A program made the translations under genes and the position numbers. 7,133 nucleotides of DNA from a bacterium. Its GTDB lineage: Bacteria > Blakebacterota > Blakebacteria > Blakebacterales > Blakebacteraceae. Location: assembly GCA_025774615.1 (NCBI GenBank), contig JALGVQ010000161.1, positions 1 to 7,133 of the forward strand, given 5' to 3'. The notes below the pieces were generated by a model. That model did no database searches. It was not told the DNA's origin and was given only the letters and a program-made list of their open reading frames with translations. Positions 1-6,557 of the stretch are shown here, piece after piece (position 1 is the first letter of the stretch; every line of letters starts with the position of its first letter).

Positions 1-792
1 TCACAGTACGAGTTTCCGAAAACCCTGATTTTTGTCGGATTTGTGGCCGAAGAGCAGGGCCTCGTGGGCGCGTCCCTGCTCGCACAGAAGATGAAGGCCG
101 AAGGCAAGGAGATCGAGGCCGTCCTGAATATGGATATGATCGGGAGCAGTGTGCGTGGCGGGGGCGCTCCGAGCCAGCCCACGACCGTGCGTCTGTTCAG
201 TGAAGGGCCTGCGGACTCACCCTCACGGCAGATCGCCCGGTTCATGGAGATGATCGGTGAGCGGTACGTGCCGGAGCATGATATCGATCTGATCTTCCGT
301 CCCGATCGCTTCGGACGGGGCGGTGACCACACCGCATTCAACCGGGAAGAATTCCCGGGGGTGCGTCTGGTGGAGGCGAATGAGGACTACAACCTCCAGC
401 ACTCCTACAACGACACGTTTGAGAGCCTCGATATGGACTACCTGATGCGGAACGCCCGCATCGAGGCGACCACCGCGGCAACGCTCGCCCTGGCGCCAGC
501 GGCTCCGAGACCGATGGGCCTCGGCCGCGGCGAGGGATACGACGCCCAGGTCAGGTTCATGCCGGCGGTGGGGGAAGGGATCACCGGATATGTCGTCGCG
601 TTCCGCTCCACAACCTCGCCACGCTGGGAGGAGTACCGGTGGGTGGGAGTGCCTGAGATGGTGACCGACCGACGGGGCAGGGAATACTACGCGGTGACAT
701 TCCCGCACATGGATATCGATGAGATCGTGGTGGGTGTCGCAGCAGTGGGCGGCTCCGGCAGGCCTTCACTCATCTCGGCATTTCTGCGCTGA
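1..792 (+). CDS. M28 family zinc aminopeptidase-like protein, C-terminal part (5' end outside window)
   Basis: The frame is open from base 1 and ends at TGA 790-792, giving 263 visible residues; the N-terminus lies upstream. M28 enzymes are di-zinc exopeptidases that release N-terminal amino acids. Seen here (numbered from the first visible codon): FVAEEQGLVGA at 11-24, where family logic makes E17 the catalytic base and E18 a zinc ligand; NMDMIG at 43-48 with probable ligand D45; GGDHTAF at 107-113; and QHSYNDT at 133-139 with probable last ligand H134. Residues from about 178 to 263 form a beta-rich tail with an aromatic WEEYRW segment, like the fibronectin-III-type C-terminal extensions of secreted M28 proteins. 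A GTG codon at 43-45 could be mistaken for a start, but it lies inside the active-site motif. Export is expected but cannot be seen. The gene converges on the HisKA membrane protein with no gap. Substrate is unknown. Confidence 0.9.
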   Translation, partial: SQYEFPKTLIFVGFVAEEQGLVGASLLAQKMKAEGKEIEAVLNMDMIGSSVRGGGAPSQPTTVRLFSEGPADSPSRQIARFMEMIGERYVPEHDIDLIFRPDRFGRGGDHTAFNREEFPGVRLVEANEDYNLQHSYNDTFESLDMDYLMRNARIEATTAATLALAPAAPRPMGLGRGEGYDAQVRFMPAVGEGITGYVVAFRSTTSPRWEEYRWVGVPEMVTDRRGREYYAVTFPHMDIDEIVVGVAAVGGSGRPSLISAFLR

Positions 793-1656
793 TCAGTCCT
801 CTTCGCGCTCTTCCAGCACCTCTTGCTCCTCCTGGAGTGGAAACCGCTCCAGGAGGCCCTTTCCGCTGATTGACCTGTCAAACTCCAGCTCACGGAGTTG
901 TGATACCGCTTTGCCGATTCGACTGAGCGCTTCTTCGATCTTGTCCAGTCCGACAATCGATGCTCCCGAATCCTGCTGTTTCAAAAGCTCGAGGTTCCCG
1001 GTGGCGATCGTCAGTGGGTTGTTCACCTCATGCTGGACCGTATTGATGATGCGGTGGATCGTCTCATCCTCGGTAGCCATGCCATTCCGGATCGCCTGAC
1101 GCTCACTGTTCACGAGGATGCGGCCGATGCCAAGGATACCTATGAGTGAGAAACCGAATCCGACAATAGTGCTATGTATGGAAACTATCTGTACCGGTGC
1201 GAACCTGCCCACCATCCAGATCGTCATCAGGAACAACACGACGGTTGCAGCCATTTCCTGCCACCTATAGCGGAAGCGGATCACGTAGCTGAGCGCCGCG
1301 GCCGCCCATAATCCCCAGAATGAACTCGCCAGTCCACCCGTATTGAGTACGATAACGGTCGCCACCAGCAGGTCGAGGATCGTGATTACGCCGGCTGTGA
1401 GAGAGAGCTGGTATCTCCTGTAAGGGGCCCACCGGCTGTAGATAGTCGCGCACAGGAGGAAGAAGAACAGAATACCCAGGTAGAGTGTGCCCGACATGAC
1501 GAGAGGGAGTATCTCGAATATGACCAGGAAAAAACTCACGACAAAGCCGGTGATGCCGATCAGGACGTGCAGATTGGCGATCTTCTGCTCGGTCTCGATT
1601 GCCGATTCCCTCAGATAGGGAGTGAGTCTGGTCACCTTCTCATCCAGCGGATGCAT
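793..1656 (-). CDS. Six-helix membrane protein with HisKA domain but no ATPase domain (truncated RegB-like sensor)
   Basis: This 287-residue protein begins at ATG 1656 and stops at 793. Six hydrophobic stretches (about residues 30-53, 57-73, 86-104, 110-127, 134-151, 157-182) put both ends in the cytoplasm. After a short linker comes a HisKA H-box, TVQHEVNNPLT at 206-216, with candidate phosphoacceptor H209 followed by E210. Only about 78 residues follow the histidine, ending in an acidic tail; no N, G1 or G2 box of a HATPase_c domain is present, and none is found in the other frames beyond the stop. GGLASSF at 107-113, between helices 3 and 4, resembles the GGxxNPF quinone-site motif at the same place in RegB/PrrB, but the Asn and Pro are Ser. 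It follows the tricorn gene by 3 nt with its own AGGAGG, so it is probably translationally coupled. It cannot autophosphorylate alone; it could be a phosphotransfer or dimerisation partner, a dominant-negative subunit or a decayed kinase. Confidence 0.85.
   Translation of the reverse strand: MHPLDEKVTRLTPYLRESAIETEQKIANLHVLIGITGFVVSFFLVIFEILPLVMSGTLYLGILFFFLLCATIYSRWAPYRRYQLSLTAGVITILDLLVATVIVLNTGGLASSFWGLWAAAALSYVIRFRYRWQEMAATVVLFLMTIWMVGRFAPVQIVSIHSTIVGFGFSLIGILGIGRILVNSERQAIRNGMATEDETIHRIINTVQHEVNNPLTIATGNLELLKQQDSGASIVGLDKIEEALSRIGKAVSQLRELEFDRSISGKGLLERFPLQEEQEVLEEREED
828..856. terminator. Strong hairpin (13-bp stem) inside the 3' end of the HisKA gene, just past the M28 stop
   Basis: Arms CCTCCTGGAG (828-837) and CTCCAGGAGG (847-856) are perfect reverse complements. 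The stem continues inward through a T-G pair and two G-C pairs, closing on an AAA loop at 841-843. It starts 36 nt after the M28 stop codon and reads, for that transcript, as a GC-rich stem followed by CCCTTTCC, which is only a weak U-tract. On the minus strand no T-run follows it. It may end or protect the M28 transcript, or stabilise the 3' end of the tricorn-HisKA mRNA. The structure is seen directly; the terminator role is inferred. Confidence 0.5.
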
Positions 1657-1659
1657 CTG

Positions 1660-4600
1660 TCAGCGGCCTCCTATCTGTTCTCTCAGTATCTGTATCGCTC
1701 GTACCAGCTGGGGGTCTTCTCCCCGCAGATCGTGATTCAGATCGTTGATTACCATGATATCAGGTGTTACCCCTCCACTGGTCTCAAGGTCCACACCATC
1801 GAGAGTATAGCAGCCCCACCAGGGTAGACGGAAGGAACCACCGTTGAGCAGGCGGGCGCTGGTAGTAAAGATCAGCCAGCCGTAGGTGGTGTTCCCGACA
1901 ACCGTACCGCGGTCGAGGGCCTTGAATCCGCTGGTGGTCATCTCGCCGTCGCTCAGGGTTACCTCGTTGATGAGCAGAACGACCGGTCGGTCAGAGAATC
2001 CGAACGTCGACTGGGGTGTCTCGCTCAGGCCCCGCTGCTGCCATTTCGCGTAGACCGGCCGGGTGAGGGCATCGAGTACCCGGTCGTGAACGTTGCCACC
2101 CATGTTGTAGCGCAGGTCGAGGATCAATCCCTCCCGCGGTACGGCATCCCGCTCGAGTTCCAACAGGAAACGGTTCAGATCCCCGGTCCCCATGGCCGAC
2201 ATGTAAATGTAGGCGCCCCGGTCCCCGGTTTTCCTGGTTACGATCTCGCGACGACTCTCCACCCACTCCCGCTGCCTGAGACTCCGTTCGGCGCCACTCG
2301 AGATAGGACTTACCGTCAGACGCATCTCATCACCGCTGCGCTGACTTTTCACGGTGACGTACACACGGCGACCGATCTTGCCGTTGAGCAGCAGCCAGAT
2401 ATTCTCACCGGCGGAGACCGGATCATCGTTGATGGATACGATCTCATCCCCGACCGAAACACTGTCCCGGTGGGCATACAGGGGGCTGTTTTTCAGGATG
2501 CTCCCGATGGTCACCCGGTCGCCTGAGAAGATGAACTCACACCCCAGGTGCGCGCTCGGATCAGGTGTTGAAAAACCGCCTCCGGGAGCCCGGATCCCGG
2601 TGTGGGAGGAATTCAGATAGCCGATCATCTCGTTCGCGTAGTCGTAGAAGTCCTGATCTTCCCTGACCTGTTGCAGGACCGGCAGGAAGTGCTCGTAGGT
2701 CGCCTTCCAGTCGACATCGTGGTGTTCGGAATCGTAGTAGTAGTGTTCGAGGACGTAATACACCTCACTGAGCATCTGCGCGTATTCTGCGGTCTGGTCC
2801 ACTTCGATCCGGGTCGAGAAAGAGATGGTGCTGTTTCGATCGTTGTTGGTGTCGATCCGTCCGATCCGCCCGCTGCTGGTGTAATAGAGATATCTGCCGG
2901 AAGCGTCGAACTGAAGGTTCCCGGGGTTGGATACCTGGGGAACGTATGCCTCATATGCGCCCCATCTGCCGTTTTGGAACTCCGACTTCCACAGGTGACT
3001 CCTGCCGGTGAGGTTCGAAACGAAATAGACGGTATCGGGATCCTTCGGGGAGAGGATCGGGAACCGTTCACTCCCCAGGGTGCGGGCCACCCGCTGAGTC
3101 TGCCGGTCGATATCTTCAAGATCGAGGACTACCATAACATCCTCTGAGTCAGATCTGTCACGACCTGCCGCCTCTTCACCTTCAGGTGTTTCATCACCCT
3201 CGGCTGCAAAGAGCGCCTCGAACTCGTCCTCATCGAATTCGGGAGCCCGCGGCTGCAGCAGCAGTCGGTAGATATCCGCCTGACCGGTGAATTCGGGAAA
3301 ACTGTGGCCTGAACGGTTCGATGCAAAGAAGAGGGACCTGCCGTCAGAAGACCATACCGGGCTTCCCTCATCATAAGCGGTGTTGGTGAGAGCCATCTTC
3401 TCGCCGGTCTCGACACTGATGGCGTAGATGTCGGTATTCGATCCCGATCGAACCACTGCCACATAGCGGCTGTCGGGTGACCAGGAGAAACCCTCTCCGA
3501 ACCTGCCGCCGAAGTCATCCTCGACCAGGAGCCGATCGCCGCTCCCGTCGGGTCGGATCAGACGGATCTGGCGATGACCGTGGTAATAGGCGATCCACTC
3601 ACCATCAGGAGAGAGCAGGGGGCCCAGTACATCATCTGATGTCCGGGTGAGACGGGTCGGATCGGAATTCCCGAGCGCCGAGATGATATAGAGATCGGGA
3701 TTGGCTTCGGGATCTGAGACGTAGATGATCCGCCTGCTTTCGGCGCCCCATGCGATGTCGCGTTCCCGCCACGGCGAGTTGGTGATGTTCCGCGCATAAT
3801 CACCATCGGTGGAGAGCACGAATATCTCACCGCGGATGACGGCCGCGATCTTCTTTCCATCAGGAGACACCCGGAATTCAGAGACCGATTCATTGGTAAG
3901 GGTTACGGTCCGGTTCTCCTTCAGCTCGTTCGGGGCTGCTATCGGGACCGCCTCGGACCTCCCGGTCTCGAGGTCGGTGAGCCATATGCCAAAATCCCGT
4001 TCATAGGCAGCCACGGGGACGTTCTTCGCCATCCGCATCCACCTGATGTCGTTTCTGCGGAAGCGCGTCACCGACTGCTGATCCGAGCCGTCCCTGGCTG
4101 CGCTCCAGATATTGCTGTTCCCGAATTCCCGATCGCTGACGAAGTAGATGCGGTCTCCGGAGGGGCCCCACGCGGGCCAGAAGGAATTACTCTCATCCTG
4201 TACCAGAAGCTGTGCCTCTTCCTCTCCGCTCCCCATGAACCAGATGGTTGCGCTGTTCGCTCCACGGTATCCACGCCGCCATTTGGAGCCGTTCTCCCAG
4301 CCCAGGGAGAAGAGGATGCCCTCACCATCCGGGTGCACCCTGGCGTCATACGGTCTGCTCCAGTGCGTCTCAAGGACCGGCAGAGCGTTTCCGCCGCCGA
4401 TGGGGATCTGCCAGGTCCCGGCCGAAGATGTTCTGCCGGAGGTGAAGTAGATCCACCTGCCGTCCGGGGAGAAATCAGTGGCAACATCGCTCGAAGTGTG
4501 GAAGGTGATCTGTTCCGGTTCACCGCCGCTCACCGGTATGAGGAAGATGTCGTTGTTCCCGGTCCGGTTGGAGGTGAAGGCGATCTGTGTGCCGTCAGGA

Positions 4601-4821
4601 GACCAGACCGGTTCACGTTCGTACGCGGTGTGATTGGTGAGTCTGGTGGCCTGTCCACCTTCACTGGAGACTACCCAGATATCCCCCATGTAGGAGAAGG
4701 CGATCTGTGACGCATCGGGGGAAAGTGAAGGGAACCGGGCGCCTATCAGCTGATCCTGCTGGGCGTTCACTCCGGTCATCATTACGCTCAGAAGGATGAA
4801 TCCAGCGACATATTTCTTCAT
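1660..4821 (-). CDS. Secreted tricorn-like protease (S41 family) with beta-propellers and PDZ domain
   Basis: This 1,053-residue protein is close to the length of archaeal tricorn. Archaeal tricorn cleaves oligopeptides made by the proteasome; bacterial homologues are often exported. Residues 1-20 are a Sec signal peptide (KK, hydrophobic core, VNA-QQ cleavage). Residues about 25-520 carry repeated PD40/WD40-like blades, each with an SPDG-type turn (WSPDG 73-77, FSPDG 117-121, VSPDG 318-322, LSPDG 403-407, WSPDS 447-451). An acidic linker lies at about 529-565, followed by a second propeller-like stretch to about 670. A helical C1 domain (about 675-745) contains LNSSH with H740 as putative catalytic His. 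A PDZ-like domain spans about 755-840. The S41 core has LDLRYNMGGN (901-910), TLSDGE with putative nucleophile S957, and DLETSGGVTPDI with E1013. All three catalytic positions look intact. It leads an operon with the HisKA membrane protein and is divergent from the OCD-family gene. Its real substrate is unknown. Confidence 0.95.
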   Translation of the reverse strand: MKKYVAGFILLSVMMTGVNAQQDQLIGARFPSLSPDASQIAFSYMGDIWVVSSEGGQATRLTNHTAYEREPVWSPDGTQIAFTSNRTGNNDIFLIPVSGGEPEQITFHTSSDVATDFSPDGRWIYFTSGRTSSAGTWQIPIGGGNALPVLETHWSRPYDARVHPDGEGILFSLGWENGSKWRRGYRGANSATIWFMGSGEEEAQLLVQDESNSFWPAWGPSGDRIYFVSDREFGNSNIWSAARDGSDQQSVTRFRRNDIRWMRMAKNVPVAAYERDFGIWLTDLETGRSEAVPIAAPNELKENRTVTLTNESVSEFRVSPDGKKIAAVIRGEIFVLSTDGDYARNITNSPWRERDIAWGAESRRIIYVSDPEANPDLYIISALGNSDPTRLTRTSDDVLGPLLSPDGEWIAYYHGHRQIRLIRPDGSGDRLLVEDDFGGRFGEGFSWSPDSRYVAVVRSGSNTDIYAISVETGEKMALTNTAYDEGSPVWSSDGRSLFFASNRSGHSFPEFTGQADIYRLLLQPRAPEFDEDEFEALFAAEGDETPEGEEAAGRDRSDSEDVMVVLDLEDIDRQTQRVARTLGSERFPILSPKDPDTVYFVSNLTGRSHLWKSEFQNGRWGAYEAYVPQVSNPGNLQFDASGRYLYYTSSGRIGRIDTNNDRNSTISFSTRIEVDQTAEYAQMLSEVYYVLEHYYYDSEHHDVDWKATYEHFLPVLQQVREDQDFYDYANEMIGYLNSSHTGIRAPGGGFSTPDPSAHLGCEFIFSGDRVTIGSILKNSPLYAHRDSVSVGDEIVSINDDPVSAGENIWLLLNGKIGRRVYVTVKSQRSGDEMRLTVSPISSGAERSLRQREWVESRREIVTRKTGDRGAYIYMSAMGTGDLNRFLLELERDAVPREGLILDLRYNMGGNVHDRVLDALTRPVYAKWQQRGLSETPQSTFGFSDRPVVLLINEVTLSDGEMTTSGFKALDRGTVVGNTTYGWLIFTTSARLLNGGSFRLPWWGCYTLDGVDLETSGGVTPDIMVINDLNHDLRGEDPQLVRAIQILREQIGGR
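1667..1672 (-). promoter_or_regulatory. Ribosome binding site of the HisKA gene within the tricorn 3' end
   Basis: On the minus strand AGGAGG lies 10 nt before ATG 1656 and inside the last codons of the tricorn gene, whose stop is at 1660-1662. Ribosomes ending tricorn finish 3 nt from the next start, which suggests coupled translation and supports this start codon. Confidence 0.7.
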
Positions 4822-4827
4822 GGTGTA

Positions 4828-4832
4828 CTCCC
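4828..4832 (-). promoter_or_regulatory. Ribosome binding site of the tricorn gene
   Basis: GGGAG on the minus strand, 6 nt before ATG 4821. The spacing is good and the following residues form a classic signal peptide, so this start is well supported. Confidence 0.65.
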
Positions 4833-4988
4833 GGGAACGGATGATCTGAACTACCAGAGAGGAACAGGAACTGGTTATCAGGACAGCCTACTGATTCGAT
4901 CGTCGGGGTTCAACTCTCTGAACGATGACTGTCTATTCAGGTCGTGTGTGTCACTATGGGGTCGACGCTGATATGGGATTCAGCCTAC

Positions 4989-5005
4989 TCTCAAGACAGT
5001 TGAGA
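4989..5005. promoter_or_regulatory. Inverted repeat TCTCAA-gacag-TTGAGA upstream of the OCD-family gene
   Basis: Perfect 6-bp arms with a 5-nt centre, about 80 nt before the OCD-family start. It overlaps by two bases the palindrome that follows. Dyads of this size are typical operators of dimeric regulators, but no regulator gene is visible in the window. Confidence 0.35.
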
Positions 5006-5017
5006 TGAAGCTTCATC
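5004..5017. promoter_or_regulatory. Perfect 14-bp palindrome GATGAAGCTTCATC
   Basis: Every base pairs across the centre (5010/5011). It lies 68 nt upstream of the ATG at 5086, in a position fit for an operator of the OCD-family gene or of both divergent genes. Operator function is inferred from symmetry and place only. Confidence 0.4.
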
Positions 5018-5074
5018 CCTGTCCACCGGCTGCCCCTGATCGGCGACTTATCTTCACCCGGTGGCACAAACTGT

Positions 5075-5079
5075 GGAGG
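5075..5079 (+). promoter_or_regulatory. Ribosome binding site that fixes the OCD-family start
   Basis: GGAGG is followed by a 6-nt spacer and ATG 5086. This outranks the in-frame ATG at 5005, which has no such site and would add 27 residues without family resemblance. Confidence 0.75.
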
Positions 5080-5085
5080 ATAGAC

Positions 5086-6063
5086 ATGCCCCTGCTGCTC
5101 AACCGGAACGACGTCCAGACCGTCCTCCAGATGAATGAGTGTATCGACGCCCACGAGAAGGCGTTCACCGAGATGGCCAACGGTACGGCGGTACTGCCGC
5201 TACGCACCAACATCTCGCCTCCCGACGGTCTCTCCCTCTACATGCCCGCCTACCTGCAGGAGATGAACGCGCTGGCATGCAAGGTGGTCACGGTATTCAA
5301 GAACAATCCCGCCGAGCATGGCCTTCCGGTAGTCATTGGAACGGTCCTGCTCCAGGATGCCTCCACCGGACAGGTGACGTGCATCATGGACGGCGGGTAC
5401 CTGACCGCGGTGAGGACCGGCGCGGTGAGCGGGTTGGCTACCCGGTACCTGGCCCGTGAAGATGAAGGACAGGTTGTATCGATCTATGGGGCAGGGGTTC
5501 AGGCCACCATGCAGTTGTGGGCGGTATGCGAGGTGCGGAATATCTCCAGGGCGATGGTCTGCGATGTGGTCCCGGAGGCTGCGTACAGCTTTGCCAACGA
5601 GATGAGCGATCGGCTCGGTATACCGGTTGAAGTCCAGGATCAGGAGGATGCGCTTCTCGAGGCCGACATCATCTGCGCGGCCACCACATCTCCCGAACCG
5701 ATCTTCGATGGTTCCCGCGTGAAGGAAGGTACACACATCAATGGGATCGGCAGCCATTCACCCGGTGCGCGGGAGATGGACTCAGAGATCGTCAGGCGCT
5801 CGCTCCTGATCGCTGATTCACGTGAGGCGTGTCTGAACGAGGCGGGTGACATCATGATCCCCATCTCGGACGGCGTGATAGGCGAGGATCACATCCATGC
5901 CGAACTGGCTGAGATTGTGGCAGGGCAGAAGGAAGGGCGCACGATTCCGGAGCAGATCACGCTGTTCAAATCGAACGGACTGGCGATCCAGGACGCAGCG
6001 ACAGCGAAGATCGTCTATGAGCGGGCGCTGGAGCAGGGGATAGGGACCGAGATAGACCTCTGA
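5086..6063 (+). CDS. Ornithine cyclodeaminase / mu-crystallin family protein (possible alanine dehydrogenase or imine reductase)
   Basis: The 325-residue length is normal for this cytosolic NAD(P)-dependent family, which includes ornithine cyclodeaminase, archaeal alanine dehydrogenase, ketimine reductases and mu-crystallin. Seen: LPLR with R40, ACKVV with K66 and TAVRTGA with R110, matching the substrate-carboxylate-binding basic residues; the Rossmann motif YGAGVQA at 134-140; ADIICAATTS at 193-202; and the family signature LFKSNGLAIQDAATAKIVY at 293-311. The stretch GIGSHSPGAREMD (220-232) has His where Pseudomonas ornithine cyclodeaminase has its catalytic Asp (in GGDCPG), as I recall that sequence. 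Strict cyclodeaminase activity is therefore doubtful. The C-terminal part, from GVIGEDHIHAELAEIVAG onward, reads most like archaeal alanine dehydrogenase and mu-crystallin. It is transcribed alone, divergent from tricorn and convergent with the zinc-ribbon gene. Placement beside peptidases fits amino-acid use, but the substrate is unknown. Confidence 0.92.
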   Translation: MPLLLNRNDVQTVLQMNECIDAHEKAFTEMANGTAVLPLRTNISPPDGLSLYMPAYLQEMNALACKVVTVFKNNPAEHGLPVVIGTVLLQDASTGQVTCIMDGGYLTAVRTGAVSGLATRYLAREDEGQVVSIYGAGVQATMQLWAVCEVRNISRAMVCDVVPEAAYSFANEMSDRLGIPVEVQDQEDALLEADIICAATTSPEPIFDGSRVKEGTHINGIGSHSPGAREMDSEIVRRSLLIADSREACLNEAGDIMIPISDGVIGEDHIHAELAEIVAGQKEGRTIPEQITLFKSNGLAIQDAATAKIVYERALEQGIGTEIDL

Positions 6064-6079
6064 TCCTGCATAACAGGCC

Positions 6080-6451
6080 TCAGGAGTCCTCCTCTTCCTC
6101 CTTGAGAAGCTCTTCGATAGCCTGTTTTGCCGCTTCCACGTCCGGTTCGGCCACCAGGACCCGCACTTCTCCCATGCCATCCATGGTGAATGGGTGAACG
6201 TTCAGCACCGAATGACCCCGGGTCATGCTCTCGATACCTATCGATTCGAGCATCGACTGGATCACATCGGATTCAGCCAGACCCTGAACCGAGTGCACCT
6301 GCACGATTTTCATGTCCCGATACTTCTCCCGCTCAGCCTCCATTGCGATCTGCCGTTGCTGATACTCCGTCTCGGAGATCAGGGGGACTTCACAATCGTG
6401 ACAGTGCGTGAATTCCTCACGGTACTCTGTTCCGCAATCGGGGCATCTCAT
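6080..6451 (-). CDS. Zinc-ribbon plus DUF2007 small protein
   Basis: This is a 123-residue soluble protein. The N-terminal zinc ribbon is CPDC (3-6) and CHDC (17-20), a CxxC-x10-CxxC pattern opening directly after Met. Residues 27-46 form a charged helical linker. Residues about 47-115 match the DUF2007 'putative signal transducing protein' fold: an alpha/beta pattern with VQGLAESDVIQSMLESIGIE and EVRVLVAEPDVEAAKQAIEEL. The tail is acidic (EEEED). The family's role is unknown. I chose ATG 6451 because these proteins usually begin with M-x-C-P-x-C; the frame stays open to a GTG at 6541, which would add 30 residues without domain resemblance. Neither start has a clear Shine-Dalgarno site, so the start is uncertain. 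It converges on the OCD-family gene with a 16-nt gap and is divergent from the M14 gene. Confidence 0.85.
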   Translation of the reverse strand: MRCPDCGTEYREEFTHCHDCEVPLISETEYQQRQIAMEAEREKYRDMKIVQVHSVQGLAESDVIQSMLESIGIESMTRGHSVLNVHPFTMDGMGEVRVLVAEPDVEAAKQAIEELLKEEEEDS

Positions 6452-6557
6452 CGATTCGATCCGATCGTTCAGTTCAGATAATCCAGGTAATCGACAGTGT
6501 TTGACCAGGTATGGTACCAGAATCTTGCATCTCTCTGCCACCTGATGCAGGTAGCGA

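Larger units (their letters stand above)
4822..5085. other. Divergent intergenic region between tricorn and OCD-family genes
   Basis: These 264 bases must hold the promoters for both directions. I see no convincing -35/-10 pair on either strand. Besides the ribosome sites and the two dyads near 4989-5017, there is a small inverted repeat GTTCA/TGAAC with a 6-nt loop at 4908-4923. The sequence CAGCCTACT occurs twice, at 4884-4892 and 4981-4989. Confidence 0.5.

Noticed and set aside
223-708. Long open frame on the minus strand within the M28 gene (161 codons)
   Set aside because: It is fully antisense to a gene with clear catalytic motifs, and its product is Arg/His-rich with no recognisable domain.
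687-956. Possible frameshifted ATPase domain continuing the HisKA protein past its stop
   Set aside because: The minus-strand frames there have no N-box or glycine-rich G1/G2 motifs, and the opposite strand is the genuine M28 gene.
2602-3147. 181-codon plus-strand open frame within the tricorn gene, and a similar one at 2086-2526
   Set aside because: Both are antisense to well-supported tricorn sequence (PDZ, C1 and S41 regions) and show no domain. Such shadows are common in GC-rich genes.
4884-4989. Direct repeat CAGCCTACT at 4884-4892 and 4981-4989
   Set aside because: Nine bases repeated once in 264 nt is not far from chance, and the flanks do not match.
5005-5085. 27-residue N-terminal extension of the OCD-family protein from ATG 5005
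   Set aside because: It has no ribosome site, does not resemble the family N-terminus, and would put the palindrome in coding sequence; ATG 5086 has GGAGG at ideal spacing.
5200-5757. 185-codon minus-strand open frame in the OCD-family gene
   Set aside because: It is antisense to conserved NAD-binding sequence, with low-complexity basic composition and no start signal.
6079-6106. Hairpin CTCAGGAG/CTCCTTGAG at the OCD/zinc-ribbon convergent junction as a terminator
   Set aside because: The stem is short with a bulge and an 11-nt loop and no T-run follows. It falls in a Glu-rich tail whose codons alone create GAG/CTC repeats.
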